From Parahaliea mediterranea (lineage in GTDB: Bacteria > Pseudomonadota > Gammaproteobacteria > Pseudomonadales > Halieaceae), in assembly GCF_017255185.1 (NCBI RefSeq), contig NZ_JAFKCZ010000001.1, forward strand, positions 434,001 through 498,000: a DNA stretch of 64,000 nucleotides, given 5' to 3'. Below the pieces are notes generated by a model, which did not search any database, was not told where the DNA came from, and saw nothing but the letters and a program-made list of their open reading frames with translations. Position numbers and translations under genes: made by a program. Every line of letters begins with the position of its first letter. The stretch's first letter is position 1. Shown here one piece after another: positions 45,313 through 56,635 of the stretch.

Positions 45313-45600
45313 TCAGTGGCCTCGTGCTTTTTCCTTGTGTTTGATCAACTGGCGGTCGAGCTTGTCTGCCAGGGCGTCGATGGCGGCGTACATGTCCTCG
45401 GACTCCGCCGCCGCGAAGATGTCGGCACCGGATATGTGCACGGTAGCTTCCGCTTTTTGGATTAACTTTTCCACCACGAGAGTCACCTCGGTGTTGGTAA
45501 TCTGGTCAAAATGTCGTTGCAGGCGCTCGAATTTGCTTTCCACGTAATCCCGGAGCGGGGTTGTGACTTCTACATGGTGACCGCTGACATTCAGTTGCAT
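45313..45600 (-). CDS. hpf: Ribosome hibernation promoting factor (short HPF)
   Basis: A 95-residue short-form HPF that helps 70S dimerise into inactive 100S ribosomes. It begins MQLNVSGHHVEVTTPLRDYV and ends RQLIKHKEKARGH. Between rpoN and ptsN. Confidence 0.94.
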   Translation of the reverse strand: MQLNVSGHHVEVTTPLRDYVESKFERLQRHFDQITNTEVTLVVEKLIQKAEATVHISGADIFAAAESEDMYAAIDALADKLDRQLIKHKEKARGH

Positions 45601-45676
45601 AACTGACTCCTTCTTGTGGATGAATCGGGCGGGCCCGATACGGGGCGGCAGGGCAAACAGCCGCCCAAATTTCAGT

Positions 45677-47176
45677 CTAGACCAATCTCTTGCGCTCGTT
45701 CGAGGGGGGAATAAACAGGGTGTCGCGGTACTTGGCGACCGTGCGCCGCGCCACCTGGATGCCCTGCTCCTCGAGCAGTTGGGTGATTTTGTTGTCGCTC
45801 AGGGGCTTGCGCGGATTTTCCGCCGCCACCAGCTTCTTGATCAAAGCCCGGATCGCGGTGGAGGAGCACTCCCCGCCGCCGGCGGTGCCCACATGGCTGG
45901 AGAAAAAGTACTTCAACTCGAAAATGCCCCGGGGCGTGTGCATGTACTTGCGCGTGGTGACGCGGGAGATGGTGGACTCGTGCATGTCCACCGCCTCGGC
46001 GATGTCGTGCAGTACCAGGGGTTTCATGGCTTCCTCGCCGTATTCGAGGAAATTGCGCTGGTGTTCGACGATCTTGCTGGCCACCTTCATCAGGGTTTCG
46101 TTGCGGCTCTGCAGGCTTTTCAGGAACCAGCGCGCTTCCTGCAGGTTGTCCTTGAGGAAGGTGTTGTCGGCGCTGTTGTCGGCCCGCTTGATCAGGCTTG
46201 CATAGTCGCTATTGATACGCAAGCGCGGCGCGATATCCGGGTTCAGCTCCACCACCCAGCGGTCGTTTTTCTTGGCGACGAACACATCGGGTACCACGTA
46301 CTCCGTATCGTCGGCCTCCACGCTAAGCCCGGGATTGGGGTCGAGCGTGCGGATCAGCTCCAGCGCGGCGCGCAGTTCGGACTCGGGCAGGCGCGCGCGG
46401 CGCATGATCTGGTTGTAGTCGCCGGCGCCCAGCTGGTTCATATGGCGGCTGAGAATGGTGCGGGCCTGCTCGAGGTGGGGTGTGCCGGCCGGTTTCTGCG
46501 CCAGCTGCACCAGCAGGCATTCCTGCAGGTCGCGGGTGCAGACCCCGGCGGGCTCGAACTGCTGCAGGCAGTGCAACACGGCCACCACCTCGTCGAGTTC
46601 AATGTCCAGCTCGGGGGTCAGGGCTTCCAGGATTTCCTCGACGCTGGCGGTCAGCCGGCCGCTGTGATCGGTGGCGTCGATGATCGCCAGCGCGATCACG
46701 CGATCGATATCGGACAGGCGGGTGAGGTTGAGTTGCCAGCGCAGCTGATCCTGCAGGGACTCCGAGCCGGCGCTGCGCGAATCGTAGTCGCTGTCGACGG
46801 CGTCATCGGCGGGGCCGGTCGGCGCGGCGGAGGAGGGCATTAGGTCCTCCCACTGGGTGTCGACCGGGAGATCCTCGGGCATCGAGGCCTCCCACTCCTG
46901 GCTGTCCCCGCCGCTGTCGCTGGCCGTGCGCTCGAGACTTTCCAGTGGGCCATCGCCGCTGTCGGCCTTGTTCTCCTGGTGCCGGAGGTCGTTGTCCTGC
47001 TGCACGGCGGTGTCGATCTCGTCCTCCGCCATTTCCAGTAGCGGATTGCTGTCCAGCGCCTGTTGTATTTCCTGTTGCAGATCGAGGGTGCTCAGCTGGA
47101 GCAGGCGAATAGCCTGTTGCAGCTGGGGGGTCATGGTCAGCTGTTGGCCGAGTTTGAGCTGTAACGACTGTTTCAT
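45677..47176 (-). CDS. rpoN: RNA polymerase sigma-54 factor
   Basis: A 499-residue sigma factor. Region I is Gln/Leu-rich ([20 protein letters not shown]), the variable region II is acidic (residues 60-140), and the core-binding and HTH domains follow. The RpoN box [20 protein letters not shown] at the end reads the -24 element. Start ATG 47176 ([11 protein letters not shown]); the frame is open 19 codons further but without match. Confidence 0.97.
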   Translation of the reverse strand: MKQSLQLKLGQQLTMTPQLQQAIRLLQLSTLDLQQEIQQALDSNPLLEMAEDEIDTAVQQDNDLRHQENKADSGDGPLESLERTASDSGGDSQEWEASMPEDLPVDTQWEDLMPSSAAPTGPADDAVDSDYDSRSAGSESLQDQLRWQLNLTRLSDIDRVIALAIIDATDHSGRLTASVEEILEALTPELDIELDEVVAVLHCLQQFEPAGVCTRDLQECLLVQLAQKPAGTPHLEQARTILSRHMNQLGAGDYNQIMRRARLPESELRAALELIRTLDPNPGLSVEADDTEYVVPDVFVAKKNDRWVVELNPDIAPRLRINSDYASLIKRADNSADNTFLKDNLQEARWFLKSLQSRNETLMKVASKIVEHQRNFLEYGEEAMKPLVLHDIAEAVDMHESTISRVTTRKYMHTPRGIFELKYFFSSHVGTAGGGECSSTAIRALIKKLVAAENPRKPLSDNKITQLLEEQGIQVARRTVAKYRDTLFIPPSNERKRLV

Positions 47177-47330
47177 GCTAGTTGGGGCACATTGGATACC
47201 ACCGGGCGAGTCCCTCGCACCGCAAAGGGGCACCCAGTGTAGCGCCAGGCGCCGAAATATGGCAACTGCTGGCTCGATAATTGCTTCCAGGGCCCCGAAT
47301 GGGCAGCGGCCGCAAGCCGCGCCCTATCCA

Positions 47331-47389
47331 TGCAGGGTCGAATTCATTCGACCAATACCCCGTAACGACCGGATGCATCCGGCCCTACA
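47331..47389. repeat. Two REP-like palindromes overlapping the lptB stop
   Basis: GGTCGAATTCATTCGACC (47336-47353) and a second kind, CCGGATGCATCCGG followed by CCCTACAG (47369-47389). The inverted TGTAGGG of the second supplies the TAG of lptB. Nothing else is seen in the 47177-47384 spacer. Confidence 0.8.
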
Positions 47390-48110
47390 GGCGGAACTGG
47401 TCCCCGAGATAGACCCGGCGCACGTTGTCGTTGGCGAGGATGGCCTCGGTGCCGCCCTCGGCGATGATATGCCCCTCGCCCACGATGAAGGCGTTCTCGC
47501 AGATGTCCAGGGTGTCGCGGACATTGTGGTCGGTGATCAGCACGCCGATGCCCCGGTCCCGGAGCTGGCGGATGATCTGCTTGATGTCGTTCACCGAAAT
47601 GGGGTCGACGCCGGCAAAGGGTTCGTCCAGCAGTATGAAGTCGGGCTCGGTGGCCAGGGCGCGGGCGATTTCCACCCGGCGCCGCTCGCCCCCCGACAGC
47701 GACTGGCCGAGGCTGTCGCGCAGGTGACTGACGTGGAACTCCTCCAGCAGGGCGTCGCGCCGTTCCAGCCGCTGGGCGCGGTTCAAATCCGGGCGGGTTT
47801 CGAGAATCGACAGGATATTGTTGCCCACCGACAGCTTGCGGAAGATCGACGCTTCCTGCGGCAGGTAGCCGATACCGCGGCGGGCGCGCTCGTGCATGGG
47901 CAGCGGGGTAATGTCCTCGCCGTTGAGCATGATCTGGCCTTTATCGGCGCGGATAATGCCGACAATCATGTAAAAACAGGTGGTCTTGCCGGCCCCGTTG
48001 GGGCCCAGCAGGCCGACGATCTGGCCGCTGTCCAGGTGCAGGGACACGTCCTGCACCACCTGGCGCCCGCGATAGGCCTTGGCGAGGTTACTGGCTGTCA
48101 GGTGCGCCAC
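47385..48110 (-). CDS. lptB: LPS export ABC transporter ATPase LptB
   Basis: A 241-residue ABC ATPase powering LptFG extraction of LPS. Walker [15 protein letters not shown], signature [15 protein letters not shown], Walker [14 protein letters not shown] and switch His DHNVRDTL are intact. It overlaps lptA by 23 bases. Stop TAG lies in a REP element. Confidence 0.97.
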   Translation of the reverse strand: MAHLTASNLAKAYRGRQVVQDVSLHLDSGQIVGLLGPNGAGKTTCFYMIVGIIRADKGQIMLNGEDITPLPMHERARRGIGYLPQEASIFRKLSVGNNILSILETRPDLNRAQRLERRDALLEEFHVSHLRDSLGQSLSGGERRRVEIARALATEPDFILLDEPFAGVDPISVNDIKQIIRQLRDRGIGVLITDHNVRDTLDICENAFIVGEGHIIAEGGTEAILANDNVRRVYLGDQFRL

Positions 48111-48708
48111 GCTCGCCCTCTTGTTCCGTCTCGCCTTGTTCCGCCGGTTGGTTGGGGTCGGCGTCTTCCTTGCCCTGGACGGTTTCCGCCGGAATATTCA
48201 CGACAACCCCGCCGGACTGACTGGAATTGGCGCGAATCTGCTGCTTGTCGATCAGGTACTCGATCGAATCGCCGGTGACTTTGGAGCCGTCTTCCCGCTC
48301 GATGCTGGCATTGCGGCGCAGCAGCACCTTCTCCTCGGACTTGAAGTACTCGATGGTCTCGGCGCGGGCGTGCATCAGCCCCTTGTCCGGTTCCGGCCGC
48401 TGCTGCATGTGCGCGGGGCTGCCCTCGGCGAGGATGCGATCGGCCTCCTCGACCTGGTGGAAGACGGTGACCCGCTGCGCGGCGATCTGCAGGCTGCCCT
48501 GCTGCATGCGCACATTGCCCTGGTACACCGTGAAGCCCTGCTTCTCATCGCGCAGGGCCTGGTCGGCGCTGATCTGGATCGGTTGCGCGCGGTCCTCGGG
48601 CAGGGCCTGCGCGCCGCCGTTCGCCAGCAGCAGGGCGCACAACAGCGCGGTCCGGGGCAGCGCCCGCCACCGCGTCGCCGCTTCGCGGTCAGGTGCGCGG
48701 CGCAACAT
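48088..48708 (-). CDS. lptA: LPS transport periplasmic protein LptA
   Basis: A 206-residue periplasmic bridge protein. Signal peptide ([20 protein letters not shown]), then the OstA-like beta-jellyroll ([40 protein letters not shown]). The C-terminal 30 residues are acidic and disordered. Overlaps lptC and lptB. Confidence 0.93.
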   Translation of the reverse strand: MLRRAPDREAATRWRALPRTALLCALLLANGGAQALPEDRAQPIQISADQALRDEKQGFTVYQGNVRMQQGSLQIAAQRVTVFHQVEEADRILAEGSPAHMQQRPEPDKGLMHARAETIEYFKSEEKVLLRRNASIEREDGSKVTGDSIEYLIDKQQIRANSSQSGGVVVNIPAETVQGKEDADPNQPAEQGETEQEGERGAPDSQ

Positions 48709-49249
48709 AGGTACTCTCGACGTTGGGTTTCATTACGATGCGTTCCAGGTTCAGGTCGGCCTCCATGCCATCAGCGCGGATGGTGTTCGGCCCCTGGGTG
48801 ATGGTGACCGGCACTTTCGAGGTCGCGGTGTTGTTTTTCAGGTTCAGTGTCATCGCCTGGGTGTTCAATACGCCGCCGGTCTGGTCATTGCTCAGGTTGA
48901 CGCTGCTGCGCAATTGCAATACCTCGGCGCGGTGTCTATAAATCCCACGGTCCGCCGACGCGGACCAGGTGCGGTCGTTGCCGTCGTGGGAATAAAAGCG
49001 CGGCTGGGTCAGCTCCGACACCTTGCGCCGGGCGTAGTACTCCGCCCGGCTGGCCTCGAGCGCTTCGGTCAGGGCGCCGTCCTCGTCGTACTCCCAACTG
49101 CGGGTATCGTACAGGTAGGTCTGCGCCAGCGCCTGTCGCCTCGCCACCGTGGCCGGGTCGGCGTCCGGGCTGCCGCCGGGGCTCCAGTAGTAGCTGGCCA
49201 GCAGGACCAGGGTAATGGCCACGAATACCTGCACCGCCGTTTTTTGCAT
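48689..49249 (-). CDS. lptC: LPS export protein LptC
   Basis: A 186-residue bitopic protein handing LPS from LptBFG to LptA. N-terminal anchor VQVFVAITLVLLASYYWSPG, then the jellyroll with QPRFYSHDGNDRTWSASADR and LNTQAMTLNLKNNTA. Its ATG overlaps the kdsC stop by one base. Confidence 0.92.
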   Translation of the reverse strand: MQKTAVQVFVAITLVLLASYYWSPGGSPDADPATVARRQALAQTYLYDTRSWEYDEDGALTEALEASRAEYYARRKVSELTQPRFYSHDGNDRTWSASADRGIYRHRAEVLQLRSSVNLSNDQTGGVLNTQAMTLNLKNNTATSKVPVTITQGPNTIRADGMEADLNLERIVMKPNVESTYVAPRT

Positions 49250-49770
49250 CAGCGAAAGTCCGCCTCCAGTTTTTCACGCAGGCCGCGGGCCTCGAGCAGG
49301 TATTCACAGGCTTCACGCACGGCCCCACGCCCGCCGGGGTAGCGACTGCGCCAATCCGCGGCGCTCGCCACCGCCTCGGCGGCATCGGCGACCGTCATCC
49401 CCAGCCCCGCGCTGGTAATCGCGCCGAGATCGGGGAGGTCATCTCCCATGTAGGCGCACTCGGTCATTTCGAGCGATTTGCGCCGGCAGAGTTCCTCCAG
49501 GGCCACGCGTTTGTCCTCGCGCCCCTGAATCACCTCCGCGATACCGAGTTCGGCGGCTCGTCGCGCCACGATCCGCGACTGCCGGCCGGTGATTATAACC
49601 ACCTCGACGCCGGCGCGCTGCAACAACTTGATGCCCAGTCCGTCCTTGATGCTGAAGGCCTTGAGCTCCTCGCCGTCGTTGCCGTAGTAGATGCTGCCGT
49701 CGGTCAACACGCCGTCCACGTCGAGGGCGAGCAGGCGCACCGCGCGGGCCATGTCTTGCGAGTTGCTCAT
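49249..49770 (-). CDS. kdsC: 3-deoxy-D-manno-octulosonate 8-phosphate phosphatase
   Basis: A 173-residue HAD phosphatase releasing Kdo from Kdo-8-P. Motif I LLALDVDGVLTDGS, motif II ITG, and motif IV GDDLPDLGAI are present, with the cap-less C1 layout. One base after kdsD's stop. Confidence 0.95.
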   Translation of the reverse strand: MSNSQDMARAVRLLALDVDGVLTDGSIYYGNDGEELKAFSIKDGLGIKLLQRAGVEVVIITGRQSRIVARRAAELGIAEVIQGREDKRVALEELCRRKSLEMTECAYMGDDLPDLGAITSAGLGMTVADAAEAVASAADWRSRYPGGRGAVREACEYLLEARGLREKLEADFR

Positions 49771-49771
49771 C

Positions 49772-50749
49772 TCAGGTGATCCCCGCGTGCAGCAGGCTCA
49801 TCAGATGGATGACGCCGACGACCTCGTCATCCTCCAGCACCACCAGGGAGGTGATCTGGTTCTCTTCCATGATGCGCATGGCCTCGGCGGCCAGCATGCC
49901 GGCGGTGACAGTCTTGGGCGCGTGCGTCATCAGCTGGGCGATGGTGGTGTCGTTGATGTCCACCCGCTGGTCGATCGCGCGGCGCAGGTCGCCGTCGGTG
50001 AACACGCCGGCCAGCTTGCCGTCGTCGTCGATCACCGTGGTCATGCCCAGGCCCTTGTCGCTGATCTCCAGCAGGGCCTGCGCCAGGGGTGTCTCGAGGG
50101 CGACCCGCGGGACCCGGTCCCCGGAGCGCATGACATCCCCCACCTTGAGCAGCAGTTTTTTGCCCAGGGTGCCGCCGGGATGGGAAAAGGCGAAGTCCTC
50201 GGCGGTGAAGCCGCGCGCCTCCAGCAGGGCGATGGCCAGGGCGTCGCCCATGACCAGCGCCGCGGTGGTGCTGGAGGTGGGGGCCAGGTCCAGGGGGCAG
50301 GCCTCGGTTTCCACCCCGGTGTCGAGGTGCGCATCGCTGGCCTGGCCCAGGGGCGAGCCGGCATTGCCGGTCATGCTGATCAGCGGGGTGCCCAGGCGCT
50401 TGAGCAGCGGCAGCAGGGTGATGATCTCCGGCGAATTGCCGCTGTTGGACAGGGCGATGACCGAGTCGTCCGCGGTGATCATGCCCATGTCGCCGTGGCT
50501 GGCCTCGCCGGGATGGACGAAGTGCGCCGGGGTGCCGGTGCTGGCGAGGGTGGCGGCGATTTTACGCGCGATGTGGCCGGATTTGCCCATGCCGGTGACG
50601 ATGACCCGCCCGCGGGTGGCCAACAGCAGCTCGCAGGCGCGGTCGAAAGCCCCGTCGATACGGGCCTCGAGCGCCGCGACGGCTTCGGCCTCCATCTTTA
50701 CCGTGCGCAGCGCGGAGCTGCGATAGGCGCTTGGCGTATTCTCTGGCAT
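49772..50749 (-). CDS. kdsD: Arabinose-5-phosphate isomerase KdsD
   Basis: A 325-residue enzyme making D-arabinose-5-P from ribulose-5-P for Kdo synthesis. The SIS domain is first (GMGKSGHIARKIAATLASTG, HPGEASHGDMGMI), followed by two CBS domains from about residue 205 (VMRSGDRVPRV, GVFTDGDLRRAIDQ). Start ATG 50749 chosen by match; the frame is open further up. Confidence 0.95.
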   Translation of the reverse strand: MPENTPSAYRSSALRTVKMEAEAVAALEARIDGAFDRACELLLATRGRVIVTGMGKSGHIARKIAATLASTGTPAHFVHPGEASHGDMGMITADDSVIALSNSGNSPEIITLLPLLKRLGTPLISMTGNAGSPLGQASDAHLDTGVETEACPLDLAPTSSTTAALVMGDALAIALLEARGFTAEDFAFSHPGGTLGKKLLLKVGDVMRSGDRVPRVALETPLAQALLEISDKGLGMTTVIDDDGKLAGVFTDGDLRRAIDQRVDINDTTIAQLMTHAPKTVTAGMLAAEAMRIMEENQITSLVVLEDDEVVGVIHLMSLLHAGIT

Positions 50750-50759
50750 CGGTGGTTCT

Positions 50760-51737
50760 CTAGCGGGTTTGATAAAGCCAGTAATAATACAGGGCGTAGA
50801 TTGCCACGAACAGCACGCCGGCGGAGCGGCCAATGTAGGAATGGCCGGCCGGCGCCCGTTTGCGCAGGCGGCCCAGGTAGATGGCCAGGGCGAGCATTGC
50901 GGTCATCGCGCTCATCGTGGCGTAGTCCCGCGGCAGCACCTGCGCGTCGAGCAGCTCCGGCTGGATCAGGCCGGGGATGGACATGACCGCGAGCAGGTTG
51001 AAGAGGTTGGAGCCAATGACGTTGCCCACGGCGATCTCGGTGTGGCCGCGCAGCGCGCTGGCGATGGTGGCGGCCAGTTCCGGCAGGCTGGTGCCGATGG
51101 CCACGATGGTGAGGCCGATCACCAATTGCGACACGCCCATGAACAGCGCCACTTCGGTGGCCCCCCAGACCAGCGCCCGCGAGCTGGCAATCAGCATGAT
51201 CATGCCCAGGGCGAAGGTCAGCCAGGCGCGAAGGGGATTCAGGTGCGGCAGTACATCGTCGCCACCGGCTTCCTCCAGCAGGCTGGCGCCTTCGTCCTGG
51301 TTGCGCACCACCTGGTAGAGGATGAAGGCCAGGGCGGCCATCATCAGGCCGCCGTCCAGCCGCGAGAGCTCGCCGTCGAGGATCAGCAGACCCGTGCCGG
51401 CGGTGACCACCAGCAGGGCCGGCAGCTCCTTGCGAATACAGCTCGGGTGGACGCACATCGGCGCGACCAGCACGGTGGTCCCCAGTACCAGGCCGATATT
51501 GGCGATATTGGAGCCGATGGCATTGCCGATCGCCAGCTCCCCGGCGCCGGACAGGGTCGCGGTGATCGACACCAGGATTTCCGGGGCCGAAGTGCCGATC
51601 GACACGATGGTGAGCCCGATAATCACCGGCGACAGGCCCATGTTCTCGGCGATGGACGCGGCCCCCGCCACAAACAGGTCGGCGCTCCATATCAGTACGA
51701 CAAAGCCGACCAGGATCGCGGTGGCGGCTAGCAGCAT
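50760..51737 (-). CDS. Calcium/sodium antiporter, YrbG-like
   Basis: A 325-residue K-dependent NCX-type exchanger with ten helices and two alpha repeats: IIGLTIVSIGTSAPEILVSI with GNAIGSNIANIGL, and VIGLTIVAIGTSLPELAATI with GNVIGSNLFNLLAV. These carry the ion-binding acids and amides. Same position upstream of kdsD as yrbG in E. coli. Start at ATG 51737; upstream in-frame sequence is not hydrophobic. Confidence 0.94.
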   Translation of the reverse strand: MLLAATAILVGFVVLIWSADLFVAGAASIAENMGLSPVIIGLTIVSIGTSAPEILVSITATLSGAGELAIGNAIGSNIANIGLVLGTTVLVAPMCVHPSCIRKELPALLVVTAGTGLLILDGELSRLDGGLMMAALAFILYQVVRNQDEGASLLEEAGGDDVLPHLNPLRAWLTFALGMIMLIASSRALVWGATEVALFMGVSQLVIGLTIVAIGTSLPELAATIASALRGHTEIAVGNVIGSNLFNLLAVMSIPGLIQPELLDAQVLPRDYATMSAMTAMLALAIYLGRLRKRAPAGHSYIGRSAGVLFVAIYALYYYWLYQTR

Positions 51738-52075
51738 GAAGCGGCGGGCTCCCGCAACCCGGTATGGGCGGGGTCGGTGGCGGCTGGCCCGGCCGGGGGG
51801 GTGGCCGGGCTCCTGGGGAAGACGTGTTTCATGGTTACAGTGTAAACTCCGCGTTCCGCGCCCGAAGAGCCAGGGGCCGCGGGTATGCCGTGGGTGTTGC
51901 GCCGTGTCGACACCGGTAAACATCCGCGCCCGCGGCGGCGTGGAACCGTAAGGGCGCCACCGTGGTCACAAGTGCTGTACCCGTCGGATATCCCGTTGCC
52001 AATGCACGGGGCCGATTGGCCTGGATTGTACAGCAGGTCAATACCTTACAGAGAACTACCCCAGGAGCAAAGGAA
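51738..52075. other. Divergent spacer where mlaFED would be expected
   Basis: About 340 bases between the antiporter gene (minus) and mlaC (plus). In E. coli the mlaF, mlaE and mlaD genes start the divergent operon here; no trace of them is readable. Promoters for both sides must lie here, but I cannot identify firm elements. Confidence 0.5.
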
Positions 52076-52756
52076 GTGAATCGATCAGGATGGATTTTTA
52101 TGCGATGGATCGCAATTTTGGCCGCGATGGCGGTGAGTGCGGCCGCCGCGGTGGCGCAGGAAGGCCCCGACCAGCGCAGTGCCCACGAGGTGGTCAGCGA
52201 CACCACGCGGGACGTCATGGAGCTGGTGGCCGAGGTGCGCGAGAACGGTGGCGACACCGGCAGTGAGTACTATGCCGGACTCGAGTCCGTTCTGGATCCG
52301 GTGGTCGATTTTCGCGGTTTTGCCCGCGGCGTCATGGGCCCCTATGCCAGCAGTTCCCGTTATCGCTCGCTGGACCAGGCCGGGCGTGAGGCATTGGTGG
52401 GCCAGCTGGACCGCTTCACCGAGAAGATGCGCGAGGTAATGGTGCGCACCTACGGCAAGGGCCTGCTGGCCTTCGGCGGTTCGCGTATCGACCTTACCGA
52501 GCCGTCAGGGGACGAGGCCGACGAGCGGCGGACCTCGGTACAGCAGCTGATCTACAAGGAGGGCGCGGAACCCTACGTGGTGCTTTACCAGATGGGGCGC
52601 GACAAGGAAGGCAGCTGGAAACTGCGCAACATGATTATCGAGAACGTCAATCTCGGGGAGATCTATCGCAGCCAGTTCGCCAGCGCGGCGCGCAAGTACG
52701 ACGGCGACCTGGACAAGGTCATCGATAACTGGTCGGCGGTGGATATCGACGCCTGA
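52076..52756 (+). CDS. mlaC: Phospholipid-binding protein MlaC (ABC transporter substrate-binding)
   Basis: A 226-residue periplasmic lipid carrier. Signal peptide MRWIAILAAMAVSAAAAVAQ; the body has LDPVVDFRGFARGVMGPYAS, REVMVRTYGKGLLAF and IENVNLGEIYRSQFASAA, typical of MlaC. Start GTG 52076, eight bases after AGGAG, adds eight residues before the signal; ATG 52100 is equally possible. The mlaFED and mlaB partners are not adjacent, unlike in most relatives, so partners must lie elsewhere. Confidence 0.9.
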   Translation: MNRSGWIFMRWIAILAAMAVSAAAAVAQEGPDQRSAHEVVSDTTRDVMELVAEVRENGGDTGSEYYAGLESVLDPVVDFRGFARGVMGPYASSSRYRSLDQAGREALVGQLDRFTEKMREVMVRTYGKGLLAFGGSRIDLTEPSGDEADERRTSVQQLIYKEGAEPYVVLYQMGRDKEGSWKLRNMIIENVNLGEIYRSQFASAARKYDGDLDKVIDNWSAVDIDA

Positions 52757-52876
52757 GGCATTTTCAGCGCCCTCGCCAGGGACCCGCGGTGGCTGTTTTC
52801 CCGCAGCCTGCTAAAATGCGCGCTTTTCGCCGGCCCCGGTAGATCGCGGGCCCGGCCGCCATTTTGGGAGAGTACT

Positions 52877-53116
52877 ATGGACGCGGCCACCGTAACCGCC
52901 TTGTTGGAAGCGCATCTCGAGGGGTGCCAGGTGCATGTGGAAGGCGAGGGCAACCGCTACGATATCACCGTGGTGGGCGAGGTGTTCGAGGGCATGCGCC
53001 CGGTCAAGAAGCAGCAGCTGGTCTACGCCGCGCTGTCCGACCAGATCGCCGACGGCAGTATTCACGCAGTGAATATCCGCACTTTCACTCCGGAGCAATG
53101 GCGCTCCCTCGCCTGA
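52877..53116 (+). CDS. ibaG: BolA-family protein IbaG
   Basis: A 79-residue BolA-fold protein, MDAATVTALLEAHLEGCQVH, with the VVGEVFEGMRPVKKQQLVYA segment and a conserved His (SIHAVNIRT). Members pair with monothiol glutaredoxins and bind Fe-S clusters. Located before murA, the usual place of ibaG. Confidence 0.92.
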   Translation: MDAATVTALLEAHLEGCQVHVEGEGNRYDITVVGEVFEGMRPVKKQQLVYAALSDQIADGSIHAVNIRTFTPEQWRSLA

Positions 53117-53168
53117 GAGACTATTGCGGCACCGGGACGTGCCGCCGCCGGGCTTGCTCGGCGCAAGT

Positions 53169-53214
53169 CCTTGAAATACCAGAAGATCCGCGCATCTTCT
53201 CGCGCATTTCAAGG
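53169..53214. promoter_or_regulatory. Nested perfect hairpin between ibaG and murA
   Basis: Outer arms ccttgaaat (53169-53177) and atttcaagg (53206-53214); inner arms agaagat (53181-53187) and atcttct (53194-53200) with loop ccgcgc. Both stems are perfect and separated by small bulges of 3 and 5 bases. No T-run follows. It lies 60 bases before the murA start; role unknown. Confidence 0.55.
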
Positions 53215-53234
53215 GCGCGCATTGCCGTCGATAG

Positions 53235-54536
<1,302 letters not shown>

Positions 54537-54551
54537 ATCCAAGGCCATTCC

Positions 54552-55202
54552 ATGTCCATCGACAAGCCGCTCACCCTGGCGTTGACCAAGGGTCGCATTC
54601 TCAAGGAAACCCTGCCGCTGCTGGCCCGTGCCGGCATCGAGCCGCTGGAGGACCTGGCCACCAGCCGCAAACTGGTGTTCGAGACCTCTCATCCCGGGCT
54701 GCGGCTGGTGGTCATCCGCGGCACCGACGTGCCCACCTATGTACGCCACGGCGCGGCGGACCTGGGCGTGGTGGGCAAGGACATTCTGCTCGAGCACGGC
54801 GCCGAGGGCCTGTACGAGCCCCTGGACCTGAACATCGCCCGCTGCCGCCTGATGACGGCCGCGCCGGTGGGTTGGCGACCGGGTGGCGCGCGGGTGCGGG
54901 TCGCCACCAAGTTCGCCAATATCGCCCGTCAGTATTTTGCCCGCCAGGGAGTGCACGCCGACGTGATCAAGCTCTACGGGGCCATGGAACTGGCGCCGAT
55001 GATGGACCTGGCCGACCTGATCGTCGACATCGTAGACACCGGCAACACCCTGCGCGCCAACGGCATGGAGCCGCTGGAGGAAATCGCCGCCATCAGCTCC
55101 CGCCTGGTGGTGAACAAGGCTGCCATGCGCGCCAGCCACGGCGCGATCCAAACCATTGTCGACCGGGTCGGCGCCGCGGTCGCGGCGGCGGGTGAGGCAT
55201 GA
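54552..55202 (+). CDS. hisG: ATP phosphoribosyltransferase, short form
   Basis: A 216-residue enzyme of the short HisG-S type (E. coli's long form is 299), lacking the C-terminal regulatory domain and needing HisZ as partner. It has [20 protein letters not shown], the PRPP loop [19 protein letters not shown] and [10 protein letters not shown]. It overlaps hisD by four bases. Confidence 0.96.
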   Translation: MSIDKPLTLALTKGRILKETLPLLARAGIEPLEDLATSRKLVFETSHPGLRLVVIRGTDVPTYVRHGAADLGVVGKDILLEHGAEGLYEPLDLNIARCRLMTAAPVGWRPGGARVRVATKFANIARQYFARQGVHADVIKLYGAMELAPMMDLADLIVDIVDTGNTLRANGMEPLEEIAAISSRLVVNKAAMRASHGAIQTIVDRVGAAVAAAGEA

Positions 55203-56521
55203 GCCCGCGTCGCCTGGACAGCCGGGCCCCGGGCTTCGATGCCGCCCTCCGCCAGCTCACCGCCTGGGAGGAGGAGTTGGACGCCGGGGTCGAGGCCGCG
55301 GTGGCGGAAATCATCGCCGGGGTGCGCCGGCGCGGTGACGCCGCGGTACTGGAGTACACCGCCCGTTTTGACGGCCACCGGGTGGCCGATGCCCGCGAAC
55401 TGGAAGTCGCCGGCGATCGTCTCGACGCCGCCCTGTCGGCGATCGCGCCCGCGCAACGGGACGCCCTGGAGCGCGCGGCGGAGCGGGTGCGCGACTACCA
55501 CGAACGGCAGCGCCAGCAGAGCTGGGACTACCGGGACGAGCAGGGCAATCGCCTGGGCCAGCAGATCACACCGCTGGAGCGGGCCGGGATCTACGTGCCC
55601 GGCGGCAAGGCCAGCTACCCCTCGTCGGTGTTGATGAACGCGTTGCCCGCGCGGGTGGCCGGCGTCGACGAAATCGTGATGGTGGTGCCGGCGCCGAAGG
55701 GCGAACTCAACGACATGGTGCTGGCCGCGGCCCGTATCGCGGGGGTGGACCGGGTGTTCACCATCGGCGGCGCCCAGGCCGTGGCGGCCCTGGCCCATGG
55801 CACCGAGGCCGTACCCGCCGTGGACAAGATCGTGGGCCCCGGCAATATCTATGTGGCCACCGCCAAGCGCCAGGTGTTCGGACGCGTGGGCATCGATATG
55901 ATCGCCGGCCCCTCGGAGATCCTGGTGATCTGCGACGGCAGCACCGATCCCGACTGGGTGGCCATGGACCTGTTTTCCCAGGCCGAGCACGACGAAAACG
56001 CCCAGTCCATCCTGCTGTGCCCCGATCCGGACTACCTTGAGGCCGTGGCCGAGAGCATCGAGCGCCTGCTGCCCACCATGGAGCGCGCGGAGATCATTCG
56101 CGCCTCCCTGGCCGCGCGCGGCGCCCTGGTGCTGACCCGCGACCTGGAAGAGGCCGTGGCGATCAGCAACCGCCTGGCGCCCGAGCACCTGGAGCTCTCG
56201 GTCGCCGAGCCGGAGCAGTTGCTGCCGCGGGTGCGCCACGCCGGCGCCATTTTCATGGGACCCTACACCACCGAAACCCTGGGCGATTACTGCGCCGGCC
56301 CCAACCATGTCCTGCCCACCGCGCGCACCGCGCGTTTCTCCTCGCCCCTGGGGGTTTACGACTTCCAGAAGCGCAGCTCGTTGATCTACTGCAGCGAGCA
56401 GGGCGTGCAGGAGCTGGGGCGGGTGGCGTCGGTGCTGGCCCGGGGGGAGCAATTGACCGCCCATGCGCGCAGTGCGGAGATGCGGCTGCGGGACGCGTCC
56501 GATTCCGGCGGGGCTGTTTGA
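55199..56521 (+). CDS. hisD: Histidinol dehydrogenase
   Basis: A 440-residue zinc- and NAD-dependent enzyme for the last two steps of His synthesis. It has [34 protein letters not shown] (zinc) and [12 protein letters not shown] (catalytic and zinc His region). ATGA coupling with hisG; hisC does not follow. Confidence 0.97.
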   Translation: MSPRRLDSRAPGFDAALRQLTAWEEELDAGVEAAVAEIIAGVRRRGDAAVLEYTARFDGHRVADARELEVAGDRLDAALSAIAPAQRDALERAAERVRDYHERQRQQSWDYRDEQGNRLGQQITPLERAGIYVPGGKASYPSSVLMNALPARVAGVDEIVMVVPAPKGELNDMVLAAARIAGVDRVFTIGGAQAVAALAHGTEAVPAVDKIVGPGNIYVATAKRQVFGRVGIDMIAGPSEILVICDGSTDPDWVAMDLFSQAEHDENAQSILLCPDPDYLEAVAESIERLLPTMERAEIIRASLAARGALVLTRDLEEAVAISNRLAPEHLELSVAEPEQLLPRVRHAGAIFMGPYTTETLGDYCAGPNHVLPTARTARFSSPLGVYDFQKRSSLIYCSEQGVQELGRVASVLARGEQLTAHARSAEMRLRDASDSGGAV

Positions 56522-56564
56522 TACACGGCCCGTGTCGCTATCTATCCGGCCTGCGGTGGAACCT

Positions 56565-56627
56565 GGTCGAATGAATTCGACCCTACAAGATCCGGGGCGC
56601 CCCCTGTAGGGCCGAATTCATTCGGCC
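56565..56627. repeat. Pair of opposed REP-like palindromes
   Basis: GGTCGAATGAATTCGACC with CCCTACA (56565-56587), then TGTAGGGCCGAATTCATTCGGCC (56605-56627). The second has compensating stem changes (GGCC/GGCC). They fill the gap between convergent hisD and algW. Confidence 0.85.
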
Positions 56628-56635
56628 AGCTCCCG

